NCBI GenBank assembly: GCA_014773175.1
Contig: VXCM01000938.1
Coordinates: 170,720-234,719, forward strand
From: Lucifuga dentata
Taxonomy: Eukaryota; Chordata; Actinopteri; Ophidiiformes; Bythitidae
Length of the DNA: 64,000 nt
Direction of reading: 5' to 3'
The translations under genes and the position numbers were made by a program. The first letter of the stretch is position 1, and each line of letters starts with the position of its first letter. Under the pieces are notes generated by a model that made no database searches, was not told the origin of the DNA, and saw only the letters and a list, made by a program, of their open reading frames with translations. This document shows positions 1 through 13,686 of the stretch, one piece after another.

Positions 1-380
1 AATACATTGTAAAGTGCTTTATATTACAAAATAATATATACAAATATCACAGTAACAGATTGATAAAATAAAGCATTAAAGTAATAACACGAAATGATAT
101 ATACCAGTAGTGTGTATATTGAGGACACTGACTTTGCATGCCTTTGTGTAGAACACCAATTCATTCATAGGAAATAAAATCAGCAGAATAAAGTGCTCTT
201 CAGCTTTCTCAGGATAACAGTATATTCACTATAAAATCAGAATAACCAACCTCCCAATGGTTTCATCCTCATCCACACACCTATTGGTGGAATGAAATCA
301 AACCTAATGCAGCCTAGACTCTTTTTATGGGCTTTTTTCTTCACTTTTTTCTAATTCAGAACTTTTTTTCATTCACCCTT
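1..380 (-). other. 3' flank of noct, probable 3' UTR
   Basis: AT-rich sequence directly after the noct stop codon TGA (381-383, minus strand). It is presumably the beginning of the 3' UTR. I see no AATAAA on the minus strand here, so the cleavage site may lie outside the window. No other gene is visible. Confidence 0.5.
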
Positions 381-3300
381 TCACTCCTCCTTAAAGCTGA
401 AATCGCACATCAGAGAAAGGTGGTCAGATGGGTAGTTAAAGGACGGAAGCCTGTTTGGTCCTATCTCTTCCTCTGTGGGCATGTCCAAAACTGCTTCCAC
501 ACTCAGTTTGTTGTGAGAGTACCAGATATAATCCAGTGTGGTGCAGCATTCCCCTGTAGGCCGGATTTTCCATGTTGTGTACTCTGGCTCTGTCAGACCA
601 TCTCTGCTAAGTTTCTTATAGGCCGAGTCCAAACCAAGAGGTGATAGGGTGAATCGGCGGTACACCTCTTCAGATGGGTTTGCATTGAAGTCTCCACATA
701 TAAGCAGAGGCGTGTTGGTGGAGTCGCCACCAGAATCACCCACGGGTCCTCCGCTGTGTTTCTGGATGAGGTTTTGGAGATGATACAGGAGGTTGGAGCC
801 TTGAGCACTGCGGAGCCACTCCCAGCCACTACGAGCCTTTAGGTGGGTCACTGCAACACACATACACCTTCCTGTGCTTCGACAACGTAACATGGTCACC
901 ACGGCAACCTGTTGCAAGAGAATAGCATGTTTACTGTCAGAGGTGCTGTTGAGTAGCTCCCTAGTAAATAGTGCTGGTATTTTGAAGGTGAAAAGACATC
1001 AAGTTGCCAGTGTTAAAACGGAGCTACCTTAGGTTAAAAAGTGATGTTTTTTGGTGAATCTCACTGAGTTTGTCTGTTAGACTTGTGACGGACTTGCAGT
1101 CTCTACAGGATTTATCATAACCCTCAACCAGTGGAACAGGGTCCAGCCTCTCTTGATCCTGCACAGGAAATTTAACTGCCTATTTAAGTAATTATAATAT
1201 CCTTTAAAAGTGTCAGTATGGGCTTAGGAAGCCATTTTCGACAAATGTCCCTTGCTGACTTGATCAATTCCAGTTAGACTCAGCATGGTCCGTGCACAAG
1301 GTGTTTGACATAGTAAATCACTACCTCAGTGTAAAAAACTTGGAGCTTATTGGGTGTGTGATAATGTTGATGTTTGCTGATTATTCTCAATATGTAGATA
1401 TTATGGGCACCCTAGCAGATTAGGGGGTAGTCACATCTGGTGTCCCTCAGGGATCCATCCTAGGACCATTACATTTCCTGAAATCTGTCACTTGGGAACT
1501 CCATGATACAGAAAACTGTTCAGAAATCCAATAACAGCCAAAACAGGAAACAGACGTTTCTTGATGTCAGTTGCAAGAAATTATTTTTCACGGCCATTAT
1601 ACAATAAACAAATTAACAAATTACTATTATGTTATTTCTATTCGTACTAGTTGCAGAAAAGATTAATGAAGTGAACTTCAAACACATGGCTACCCACCTG
1701 ATTGGTTGGAATCCGCATAGCAGAGAGGCGAATGTTCACACTATCCAGGAACTCAAAGCGGGACTGATCAAAGAACAGCGCACAGCCATCGGGGCCGTTG
1801 TTGCCCTCCACGTCCAAACATGGTGACCAGGGTTTTGGGCAGAAGTTACTTTTATAACCAAGGCCTGCCAGAATTGGTTGGAAGGTGTCATAGTAGTGAT
1901 CTACTTCCTGCAGACACAGGATATGAGGTTGGTAGGTGAGGATCTCCTCTAAGATGAGGTACTTCCTCTGGGACCAGCTGAGGGCCTCCAGGGGACACTG
2001 AACAAAGTTGTCGACTCCCTCACCCAGAGCTGAAGAACAACAGAAAGATTAATTCAGCATGGAGTAGCTAAACAATGCTCCAGTGTTTACATTAACCAGT
2101 GGCTGGTGTGGGGTGACGCTGCATTACCGCTGTGTCGTATGAAGTGGAAAAACACAGTTTTCTCACTACCAGTTAAACAGTAATGATTATTTGTAGGTCA
2201 TTTATTACTGTCTAGGTCTTGATTACATTTACACTACAGTCCAAACTTATCGGGACACCTGCATCTTTCCTTTCTTATTATGGGAATTATGTATGGTCCA
2301 TTATTTGTGAAGGTTTAATAACTGCCGTAGTGTTTGTAAAGCATCATGCTACATAAGCCTTAAAAAAAGTGTACATCTTACCAGAGGAGCTCTAAATTCT
2401 ATGTACTATGATTCATATTTAAGAACCCAAATTTATCAAGGACATTACTGATTCATACAATAAAGAGTATGAAATAATTATCTGGATAATAAAACTTGCT
2501 CTGTATCCTTTAGCCACCACTCCCCACCCTAAATTACAAACAATGGTACAGTACCATTGCTATAAAAATCCTGACATGAATATGTTTGGTTCATATTAGT
2601 AAACCTACAGTGACATGATGGTGAAAATAGCTAAAATTAATTATAATAATTACTGTGTAGCAGGTATTTATAGCAAATGTCAAATACTCGACTGTGTGAG
2701 CTCATGTCTTGGCCAGCAGTCACCAGATCTCTCTCCCATTGAACTGTTGTGGGATCAAGAGATCAAAAATGCCATCCAGTGCCAAACAGCACTGGGAGTT
2801 TTCAAAGACGGAATGGGCTAAAATTTCCCAAGTTTTTCTAGAGAAACTCTATGTCAAGCTGTTAAAGCTATGGGTGGCTATTTTGATGAGGCTTCAATTT
2901 GATAGTATTCTTGAAATAAATGTATGAATTTAATGTCAAATAGCATTGCAGTATTTATTTCATGCATCTGGTGTTCATTTTATCTTCTCTTTCCAGAAAG
3001 TCTTCCAACGCTTGACTTTTTGAAAAAAAAAAAAAAAAAAAAAAAAAGGCAAGTGGTCCAATAATTTTAGACCCTGTTGTGCCACATTCATTCTGCAATG
3101 CAACCTATACATCATATAATGGCAAAAAAGTGCCCATATACATCCATTTCCACTTGAATGCGTTGAATAGAGTTAACAGAATAATTTGTATTAGGAAAGC
3201 CACTATCATTTTCAGCAAATATAACAGTGATACTATAGCTAAAATTAAATGTTCAGCCACGAATACCAAGTGAAAAATATCAGCAGCGACAATCTAAAGC

Positions 3301-3943
3301 AAAGTGAACTAAAGAAGCAGCCTACCCTGGGCTAGTATGTTCCACTGCATCACCCTGATTGGACTGCTGGTGGCGCTGTCTCCATCACGAGGGTGAACAA
3401 ATTTCCTGTGGAAGCGAGGCGGTCGGTCTTTGAGGGCCTCCTCACACTGTCGAAGCAGCTCCAAGGGGTCGGGGGGATACATACACGGCCCTGTCTGCTC
3501 CTGCACATAGGATATGATGAATGTGCTGTAGCACTAGCTTCTATTTTGAACAAACAGGTTCAATCCTTAAAAAACATTTTATAAAAGTACAGTATTTCCC
3601 TCTAGTACCTCTAGTGCCAGTGCATTAAATGTTTACTGAAGTACAGTGCTTGAATAAATGTATTTAATTGTTTTCTACCTCTGCTTAGGGGAAAGCTTTC
3701 TAAACTGGCACATGTATTCTTATCGTTAGCTGTATCTTTTAGCTCTGTATCTCCTGTTTCACTTTAGAAAACTCTCTGAAAAGAAGAGAAATGAGAGTGA
3801 TTCATTACCTGGCAGAAAGCAGGATCCAGGTTTGTGTCTGGAGGCTGCTGGGAGTTCAGCTGAGCCTGATGGAGCGATAGAGGACTGCTGCTACTGCTGG
3901 TCTGGGTCAGTGCGTTGTACAACCTGGTGGCCCCTCCACCCAT
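381..3943 (-). CDS. noct: Nocturnin, four exons, 389 residues
   Basis: Exons on the minus strand are 3943-3809, 3500-3326, 2029-1698 and 908-381; phases 0, 1 and 0 join without a break and each intron has GT-AG ends. The protein belongs to the exonuclease-endonuclease-phosphatase fold (CCR4/nocturnin group). Visible family motifs are RVMQWNILAQ, the metal-binding glutamate in LCLQEVDHY, HLKARSGWE, GDFNANP and the terminal SDHLSL with catalytic Asp-His. Nocturnin is known as a rhythmic NADP(H) 2'-phosphatase acting in cytosol and mitochondria. The chosen start is the first ATG in the first exon, giving MGGGATRLYNAL, which aligns with an internal Met of human NOCT. The frame stays open upstream, so a further 5' exon encoding a mitochondrial leader is possible, with a plausible acceptor CAG just before the ATG. 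Teleosts usually carry two copies, so the a/b suffix is not assigned. Confidence 0.93.
2235..3078. mobile_element. Decayed Tc1/mariner-like transposon in noct intron 2
   Basis: The outer ends are imperfect inverted repeats: CAGTCCAAACTTATCGGGAC at the left matches the complement of the right end, which reads CAGGGTCTAAAATTATTGGA. Inside, around 2700-2760 on the plus strand, the translation QQSPDLSPIELLWD is the conserved C-terminal catalytic motif of Tc1-family transposases (usually SPDLNPIELLWD). The rest of the transposase is missing or broken, and a poly(A) run occupies 3024-3047. It is a non-functional relic about 840 bases long inside the intron between noct exons 2 and 3. Confidence 0.72.
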
Positions 3944-6848
3944 CGAATACACTGGTACAGAGCAAGAACACAGGCACAGTGAGCTGTGTGAGCATGTGTG
4001 TGTGTATGGATGAAAGGGCTGGGCAAAGTGTTTGTCATAAGCAGAGAATTGCTTAAACAATACCTGATCTGTGCAGCGTTATTCTTGAATGTAAAGCACA
4101 GGCATTAAATGTATGGAACAGACTATTATAACTGTAAGTAATACTCCTGGTGTTGTTGCAGTGACCCCAAATCCTAAAAGTTGCCATGCAACCCCAAGAT
4201 TTGATACTCGTGACAATCCCCACAAATTTTTTTATTTTATTTTATTTATTTTTTTTATTTTTTTATTTTTTTTTACAGATTTTGGTATAATGCCTACAAT
4301 AATTGTTATATTATCCCCGTGGGGTTAAAGAAGGATTTGAGATCGGAAAACAACAACGTTACATCTGTGTTGTAATAATCGGAGTTAAGATAATGTCACA
4401 TTTCAAATACAGCAAAAATATCTCAGACAAGCTTTACCATTGCTCAAATCTACTGGAAATGTAAGATGTGATAAACACTGGGAGGGGATTCCAGTGGGTA
4501 TCCTGTCCCACTTATTCAAATGAATCCCTGTAAATAGTGTCGATCAACCATAATGATAAGCAGAGAGAGAGAGAGAGATCATTGGTAGATTTCTGTTTGC
4601 TGTTAGTGACCTTCAGGCCTTGAATCTTGTGTGGATTTTCAGATGAGAGTGGAGCAACTCTCACAGGCAGTTGAGCCATTTCAACAAGTGTCACTATGAC
4701 ACATTCTTGCTCTTTTTATTAATGACTAAAGTGTCTCTGATTCATGTCCACGTATGATTGAATGGGTGCAGCCCAGCATGTCTTTTTTCCAGGTTCAACA
4801 AGATCTGTTAACTCAAAGCGTCACTGAAATCATTAATACAATCCCAAAAGTGAGACTGATATTTTCTGCTGTCAATAGATTGAGAGGAAATATTAATAAA
4901 TATCCCCTCCTGTTTGTTGATAATTAGCTGATCCTAATCTATTTGCACATAATGGCCACACAAAATGCTCTGAAAATCTACATATCCCAACAATTTGGTG
5001 GTGACATTCAGGTTTGAAGGAAAATAAATGGGTGATCTGGAGGAGTTAAAATTATAATAGCGCTAACCTCCGTTTGCTGGGTCACAGCATACTGATAACA
5101 AGCACTGTCTCTCACATACACACACACACACACACACACACCACCTGTTGCTATGGCCTATGCCTCTATGACTATTTAACATGGTGGTTGTTTGTTGTGA
5201 GCACTTTGTGAGTCTTTGTGAGAACTTTGTGATTTTTTTTTTTTTAATAATACTTAAATGTCATTTATAATACTTTACAACACATTTAAAATAGCTTAAA
5301 TAGCTCAATGATATAATTTTGTAAAAGACAACCACAACACACAAAACAATTTATATTTATAAGTTATGCAGATCTGAGATTTGTACTTATATTCAATGAA
5401 AACATGAACTAGCAAAGTTACAATGAGTGTCCTAAATGAGCTGCACAGAGAAGCATGACCGCTAACAAACTCTACTGCAAACATGAGAAATTCAGCTGAA
5501 TCTCATTTAATTTTAAATGCCCACTATGGTTAGTATTCCAATGCATTATATCGTTGGGACTAATAACTGCATGGTCTGCAAAATCTAGCAAGAAAAGCAG
5601 CATAATCACTTTAGCCATGTAGTCATGAAGCCTGACAACATGTTAAAACTACCCTACATACAGTCAACGACCTGCTTATTTTTTCTGTTTCTATAAAATT
5701 TCACAATGAGACTAAAAAGAACAGATGAAAAAAAAATATTCTGGTGTCTGACTTCTCTGTTCTGCTCTTCAACACCAGAAACGTATGACTATAAAAGAAG
5801 ACATCAGATATCATATGATCTCTGGATGTTTAGGATCTGTCCAGTTCTCTCTCTCTCTCTCTCTCTCTGTGTGTGATAGACTTTACTGACAACACCCATC
5901 TCAATGATGAGCTGCTGCCCCAGGCCTTACTATTACTACTTATTACTTCTCATCATTAAATATGAATTTCTTTTCAAAAACTATACTCACGGTTCACACG
6001 AGTCTTTCTCGTCTACCAGTAATAAAACATCACAAAACATGCTTTGTGTTTGACCTAATTGACCTAATTTGGTACAGATTCCTGCTTCTGCTGCAGTTGT
6101 AGATAAGAGAAATAAAGTAGATAAATAAAAGCAGATAGAGACTCTGCTTTTCTCAGTAGAACATGTCGACATATTTCACTATCCTGTGAGCTTTCTATCC
6201 TCAAAAATCAGATATGTATATCATGGCTTAAATGACTGTGATACTGGACTGTGTATAAGCTCAGTCAGAAACGGCAGCAAAGTCCTGAGTGAATCCATAA
6301 AAAGTCACACGTCTGGTTTTCTTGATTAAATCCACACTTTCTGCTCCACAGCACCATCAGAGTATCAGAAGCTGATCATCACTGTCACCTTAGCACCTTC
6401 CCACTCATATAATTAACCAAAATCATATACTGAAAGTTAACAGTTGGATCATTTTCATGTCCCTTGGTCCAGTTCAAACGCTGTATACATTAAAATAGCA
6501 CGGAGGGCAGCTGAAAAATGTAAACATATTTTCCTTCTGATAAAAATGCTCACTACAAAATTACAGCTACAATGATTATATTAAAGATAAGCCAAAATAA
6601 TCATAATGTATACAGCTACATAAAAACATGGCCTCAGATACAGTAAAATAAAGAATTATTGCCTCTTACCCATAATTTCCATCACTATGCACAGATATGT
6701 CCAGTCTTGAGTTCTTGAGTAAATGATGCCTCACTTTTATTAATGCTGCTTCTAGTTCTTTACTGTTGCTGAAATGAATGTTTTCACTGTAACATTCAAG
6801 CTGACAGCAGAGTGCTGATCTCAAACACTGCTACTGCTGATTATAAAG

Positions 6849-6849
<1 letters not shown>

Positions 6850-6893
<44 letters not shown>
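6850..6893. repeat. (AG)n microsatellite
   Basis: An uninterrupted run of alternating A and G about 44 bases long in intergenic DNA. Confidence 0.95.
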
Positions 6894-6897
<4 letters not shown>

Positions 6898-9181
6898 AGG
6901 AAATGAAGATGTCATTAAGCCATACAGAGTATTACAGGTCATGTGCTGGTGAAAAACGGAGAGTAGCACAGCATAATGCAATCTCTCTCTCTCTCTCTCT
7001 GTCACTCACACACACACACTGAGCAAGTGTGGTAAATATTACTGATAGATACACTAGCATTCAACATTTTGGAATCAACTAAAAATGTTAATGTTTTTGA
7101 CAAAAACACACTTTTCTTCACCAACGTTGCATTAAATTGATGTAAAAATATAGCCAAGACATTAATAATGTTGAAAGTAGAAATGACTTCTTTATAATTA
7201 TTCACATAAAACTGCAAAGCCAAATTTTCAGCAGCCATTACTGTCATGTACTAATGATAAAGTCTTTTAGTTTATCCTTAGTTAATTATATTTAAATGCT
7301 AATTGCTTATTAGAGAGACTTTAGTCATGCGTTAGCACCTGAAACCCATGATTCTGTTCAAATCAGCTGGCAAATAGTCTGTACTTCGGTTGCAAGGTAT
7401 TAGCATTCCTAAAGGTCAATTCTGGGTTAAAAAATGGCTTAAACAAAACAGCTTTCTCAAGAAACATGTTAATTTATTGTTGTTTTGCGAGATATAGGTT
7501 CTATGCATCAGATTGCCAAGAAACTGAAGATTTCATAGAAAGGTGTCCAACACTGCCTTGAAAGAAAACAGTGAACTGGATCTAAACAGGACAGAAAGAC
7601 AGCCGCCTTACAGGTCTCAGTTGGCCACTTCCTTAAATAGTACTTTATCTGAAGGTTTCCAACACCCTTGTTTTAACACACACACACACGCACACACACA
7701 CACACTGAGCAAAAGCGCAAAACAGGGACTCATGCCCTCACAAACAACCTCTAACACACAAGAATACCAGCATGGAGCTCAACCCCACAGCGTTAAAGCT
7801 ATACTGATTGCTCATATCACCCACTGCTTTACAGCTTCGGTGTGTGAGCGACAAGGTGTGTGAGTGTGAGCGCGTGCGTGCATGTGTTGCAATCTGCAAT
7901 AACTTCCTCAGTTTGCACGTTGTGACAACACCCATGGCACGAAGATTACAATCCATCGTCATGATTGCTTATATTTGTATAGTTTGTGTAGTTTTCCACA
8001 CCGTGTTGTCGTGTTTTTTCAAAATTAAATGACTGGCGAAGCAGTTCAGAAGATGCATCAATGAGTCTGTAATTAAGCATTTCTGAATTAAATGTAATAT
8101 TTATTGGCTGGTATCAAATCAATCGAGATTGTACTGTAACGCAGTTAATACTTGATAATGAGTCACAGATGTATAACAATGGAAGGATATGAAGGCTAAT
8201 AAAGACACAATGTTTTCCAGTGACTGACAGACATCCAACATGGTGTTTTGTGACTGATGAACATGAAGTGGAAATGAAACATCTTTGGCTTCTTCATCAG
8301 CAAACAGTAGAGATCTCTGAGTCAAAACGATGAAGTCCCACACTTGCACTCTGATTAAAATGAGTCTGATTCTGAGGTCTCACGAGCAGAAATATAGCCT
8401 TGTTATTCCTTTTATAACACTGATCCCTTAAGCCAAATGAACAGACATGAGTGGATATTTTCAATTTCCACTCTGCTGCTTTGACGTCAATGTGTCAGCA
8501 CACACAGAGGGACAGACAGCATAATGACATAGAGTTAAAAGCTTCACTCCAGAGGTCAGGTGACTCGTGAGCACACTCAAGACTCAAACTGTGCAAATTT
8601 CCTGCACAGTTGCCACACGTCACAACACCAAACTGAAATATATCTATTTCTACACTCTGGATAATCTGGGAGAGTTTCTTCTTTTTGAAAGCAGCAGCTT
8701 TAAGAAAGAAAATGAATATGTCCTAAAAGCCATCAGCAACAGAAACTCCAAATTCCAGGTTTGTATGTGCGTTTGTGTGTATTTCAGGGTTGCATGATGT
8801 ATACTCTGTGATTATGGATAACCTTTTGTTCCTCACAGCAATAATTCACCACGTGAACTAGATCTGAGATATTTTTCACTATCAAATAAAGACAGATCTC
8901 TCATGATGCCAATCTAAGAAGTAACAATTTAAAAAAAAAATGTATTTCAGGACTGGAAAAGCTTTCTTTACATGTGAAAACATTACTTGGAGCTCATGTC
9001 AAGACCCAACAGTCAATATTTTTGTCAATGTAAGATGGCAAAAGTCACACTTTTGCCATCATTACCTTAAAATCAGATCTGTAAAAAACGATTTGTCATA
9101 TAAATTCATTGTACAGCGAGGAAGACATAATTTTCTTCTGGATCTATATCAGTAACTCTAAATAAATATGTGGGGAAAAAG

Positions 9182-9200
9182 AAAAAAAAAAAAAAAAAAN

Positions 9201-9232
<32 letters not shown>
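9182..9232. repeat. Poly(A) run with an N, followed by (AT)n
   Basis: Two A runs separated by one N at 9200, followed by a short AT dinucleotide run. The N marks an unresolved homopolymer length. Confidence 0.9.
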
Positions 9233-9233
<1 letters not shown>

Positions 9234-12171
9234 TTCTAATAAACCTCCAAAAAAACTTATGAGATCATTACTGTGTTTTAATTTGAACTAGCCTAAACAA
9301 AAACAAAATGAAGGCCATCTCATTTAAATACTTATCTAATTTAAATAATTATCTTATACTCAACTCCTCTTCAGCATGACAACAGAGAGTTGGTGAGCAC
9401 GAGAGAAGGAGTGTTTGAGTATCTCTGTGATATCTATGGACTCTAAACATCTCATATGTTCTTTCTATCTTTGGTGATATTACATTGCAGCTTTACTCTT
9501 TGACCTTCAGACAAAGTGTTGCAGTTAAAAACCAACTGTCATTTTAAACACACTGTAAATTGGATAACTTGCACGTGACATGCACTTTTTTGGCCACTCA
9601 GTTCACGTGCACTTTATAAGTACAAATGGTGTTAGTCTGTTTTTGTTTTTTTTTGTGTGTGTGTGTGTAGAGACATAAAACCCTTCTGCCCCTTTTCACT
9701 ATATAGATCATCTTTTAGTGCATGTATACTATGAAGGCATTTACATTAAAGAGCATTTAAAAAAAAAAAAAATCAACCTACTTAGTCCAGACAATTAGAC
9801 AAGCTTTGCTCACCTTTATTTAGATCAAAATGTGTTAAAAATAGCTTGAAGGAGAAGAGTGTGAGGCAATATTACTAAGACTATGAGTGAGAACCGCTTC
9901 AGCTAAAAGTGTTCTGATTCACTTGTGACACATAATGAATTCTAAGTAAGGTCTATATGGCTATCTCCCTATTCCCTTTACTTAATTCTTAGAAGCACAG
10001 AGAGCTCAAAGCACACAAATTTCACCGCCTACAAAGCTACCTGCTCTATTGTTGTGCATGTGACAATAAAAAATCTTGAATCATGAATCTTAAGTGTATG
10101 TCAGGTTGAAAATGAGTGGAATTTGTATCAGCACTTAGACTAGACTAGAGACTAGAGACCTGGACTTGTGTTGTATTTCAATCATAAAAATAAGAATTTA
10201 CATAATGACACTCTAATAAAACATAAATCCCAAAAAAAAAAGGTCATGTTTAAAGTCAAAACCCTAATCAGATTTAAGCTATTTAACCCAAACCTTATTC
10301 AAGCTTACTGTCACGCAACACAAAACACTCAGTACAAAAACTAACGGCTGCTGATTGTCCAATAAAATCTGTTTTTGAGCTGTCATCTCAGAACCTCAGA
10401 AAAGCTGCTTTGGTCTTATCTTGACCAAGATGCAAAGCTGAAACTATCTGGTGATTTGTGAAAACTTTTTACAATGTCTAGGAGGTTGAACATGTCGTCT
10501 ATAGAGCTTCAAATTCTGTTAACACATGGAGATCATCCAGGTTCTCACATATCAACAGCACAACGCAGTGATTACCATATTACAGCACCTATCTCACACA
10601 CACACACACACACACACGCACTCTCACACATGCACGGGTCCAGTTTGTGCCTCTCATGCAATCAGTGTTTTTACATTTACATTTGCACTGATGATTACAT
10701 TAAAGTTACATAAATTAGCTATTTTTATCAGGTCATCTGACAATTCTTACTGCCTATTTTTAAAGAAACTTCTATATTCCTCTATGACTATTAAACTAGA
10801 ATTAAAGATTCTGAGTGCTGCAAAATACAGCAGATTATTTTAGAAATTCAGATCTGTCCTCAAAACTGATGGCTTGTTGTTAAAGGACCTGGAAAGTTTT
10901 TCAAAGTTTGGCAAAGTTAAAATCAGAGGCTTATTTCTATGAATTGAATCAACATTATCACAAATGAAGGGCACAAAATTAGGCTAAAACACACAGACAC
11001 AGAAACACAGCTTTCAGAAGTGTCAGAGATACAGAGTAATGGCAGAAAGTTAAAGAAAATTCAAGTCACATTTCTAAAAAAATCATTTTTTAAGTATATG
11101 ATAATGCTACAAAGATTAGAAATAGCTGCCAAACACACGACACACACACATCCAGAGCAAAGTTGACTACATGTTTATGTGAATTCTTACCTCCTTTACT
11201 GCTGATTTCTCTTCAGCTCCACTGCTGCAGCCTGCTGCATTATTTTCCAACTGTCTCTCTCTCTGCCTGTGTGGCTGTATGTAGTTGCTATGTGCGTGAC
11301 AGAAAGGGGGGGCGTGTGTGTGTGTGTTTGTGCGTGTGTGTTTGTGTTATTGTTCTGTGGAAAGTAGCAGAGGGGGGCTGCTTGACCCTCTAACAGCTGC
11401 AGAAGGTCACAGCCACAAACATGGTGCCTTCTGCCACCTGCTGGTCGGAGCCACACAGTGACCAAGGACCTCCCATCACCCACTTAATGTCCAGTCTGAA
11501 AAGAAAAGAAAGATGATGTTATTATTCTCACACACACACACACACACACACACAGAATGAAAACTAGGACAGATGGAAGAAGCAACATGCGAATGAAAGA
11601 CATCAGTTTGAAAAACACCTTTTTCTACTTAAGCTTATATTTCTTCAAACTGGTAATTAAAAGTTCTAACAGTCGGTGATATTGCTGATCAAATCTGAGA
11701 GATTTATTCATGAGCTGAGCTTTTGTAAGTGGAAAGAGGAGAAGAGAAATCACGCCCCATTCTAAATCCTACATGCATGTAATGGAACCATTTCATGGTA
11801 CTATAATGGCTGCAGTGTTTAATATTGACATTTTCTGTGCAGGAGTCAGGCTGAAGAATGTCAGCCTATCTACAGGCGATATTGTGCTTTTATTTTGTTC
11901 TTTTCCAGTTTTGTGCACTGTATGTAAACTCCATCATCACACAATGTCACCGTTAAACAGTACCAATAAAACGCAAATCTAGGTATTCAAAGTTTTGAAT
12001 GACTAAGCTGAAGTAATTTGAAGTAATATTGGTCAATTTTTGGTTTAATTTTACAATAAAAATCCATTCTTCACGTTATTGTCATTTGCTTTTGATTTTA
12101 TAATGTCATTTCAGGTGCATTTAGGAGGAAAAAAAAGCGTTGTTTCAGCTTCTTCTTTTTTTTTTTTTTAC

Positions 12172-12305
12172 ATAAACACAATGTGCTTTTGGCAATGAGC
12201 CCTCAAATGTGGTCATGAAAGGATCACACCAGTGATTTTGCAGGTTGTATACATTTGGCTCAAACATGCAAAACAAACAGTATGCTCCTTTAAGAGCTGT
12301 AACAA
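12172..12305. repeat. Fragment of TTAA-flanked inverted-repeat element
   Basis: Contains GGCTCAAACATGCAAAA and ends in GCTCCTTTAA, matching the right end of the longer copies at 31914, 44483 and 56970. Only one terminal portion is preserved here. Confidence 0.5.
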
Positions 12306-13353
12306 ATGCAAAACATAGGCAGGATATCTTACAGTTAAGCAATAAAGTTTATTAACAAAGATGACAGAAATAGTAAATTAAGATGACAGCAAATTTTGAA
12401 CAGTAAAGTCTACAAATACACTGTACATGTAATTATTAAATAATTACTACACATGAAAACAGATATATAATATTAAACTCAAATAGAGAAAAATAATGGT
12501 TAAATATATTTTAACTTGTAGCCTGTAAAACATTTCTGTAACGCAGTTTCTTTTTGCATATCTGCTAACACATATGCAAATATCAATATACAGCATCTGT
12601 AAGTAGAAAACTTCATAGGACAGTATCAGCTTACCAATACCAAACTCCAACTCTGTACAAACAAAAATATTGGTAGTTTTGTTACCTGATACCTGACATA
12701 TCACAGGAGAACAGTATGCTCCTTTTCCAGCAAGGAAAGTGAGACCATCACAACCATCCATACAGGCACTGACTATCACAATAAATAATTAATAGTTACT
12801 TAGTCATACTAATAATTACTTTCATTTACACAGCTGTTCGTTCATCTCAAAGTCCTTTAAATTTACTCTGGCCTTTTTGTACTTTTGTAAGCTGCCTTGA
12901 CAATACACTTATAAAAATGGCAATTGTCAGATTGTAACACTTTTAAAAGCTGACACACACTGCTGATTATTAACCCCCATTACTATGTTTAAAATTTGTG
13001 ATTTGCAGTACTCACACTAGTAATTCTGTATGACCTCTGATACTAAATAAGCATTGTTATTTCTAAAAAGAATTACTCATGAATCCCAGCTCTGTTTGTC
13101 ACCCTTTCAGATCAAAATGGGTAAAATTCACCTTACAATAACTTTTTGCCAGCTCAAAAACAACTACAGTATGTCCAAGAAATTTATACATGTAAAACTG
13201 AGAAAGAACATGTAAATTAAAGAACACGTAAATTAAATGATGACAATTATTACAATTGCAATCAATTTAAAGAGTGAAATACATCCCAGTTTGGATGTTT
13301 AAATGTGATCAACATAGTCAGACTTTTTGTGTACACAAATTAATGCTAAAATC

Positions 13354-13612
13354 TAGAGATGGCAATTTCAGCACCCAGGATCGATACGTTTTGAAACTGT
13401 TTGAAACTTCCGGTTTTGAAGCGGGGTCTATGACACTGTCTCAAAACATCAACTACGTGACCAAGTCAGCTTTCCAGCATTCCAGAATTGCAATTAAGGT
13501 TTCTGCCAGCAGCCTGTGCACAACCAATTTTTCGAAACATTTCGAAATGTTTCTAAACAGTGTGTTTCAAATATACCGAAATTGTTTTGAAGATTTGAAA
13601 TTGCCATCCCTA
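13354..13612. mobile_element. hAT-type miniature element (MITE)
   Basis: The left end TAGAGATGGCAATTTCA is repeated in inverted form at the right end (TGAAATTGCCATCCCTA). It is flanked by the near-identical octamers CTAAAATC (13346-13353) and CTAAAAAT (13613-13620). Eight-base target duplications and a TAGRGATG-like terminus are typical of hAT transposons. It is 259 bases long with no transposase coding capacity, hence non-autonomous. Confidence 0.75.
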
Positions 13613-13686
13613 CTAAAAATCTTAGATATTTTTATGTACACATGGCAACACTAACCAACACAAAAATTCTCTTTAAATCATTGTCT

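Larger units (their letters stand above)
3944..13345. other. Gene-poor region upstream of noct
   Basis: No ORF here shows recognisable protein similarity or linked splice sites. It holds simple repeats: (CA)n near 5118, (CT)n near 5851 and 6982, (AG)n 6850-6893, (CA)n near 7676 and 10593, GT-rich sequence 11310-11350, (AC)n near 11530, and a poly(A)-N-poly(A)-(AT)n block at 9182-9232. Part of a dispersed inverted-repeat element lies near 12172-12305. The noct promoter and any 5' untranslated exon should lie in the left part but cannot be placed from sequence alone. Confidence 0.55.

Noticed and set aside
11196..11483. Minus-strand 95-residue ORF with an ATG
   Set aside because: Runs into a (CA)n repeat; no similarity or usable splice partner seen.
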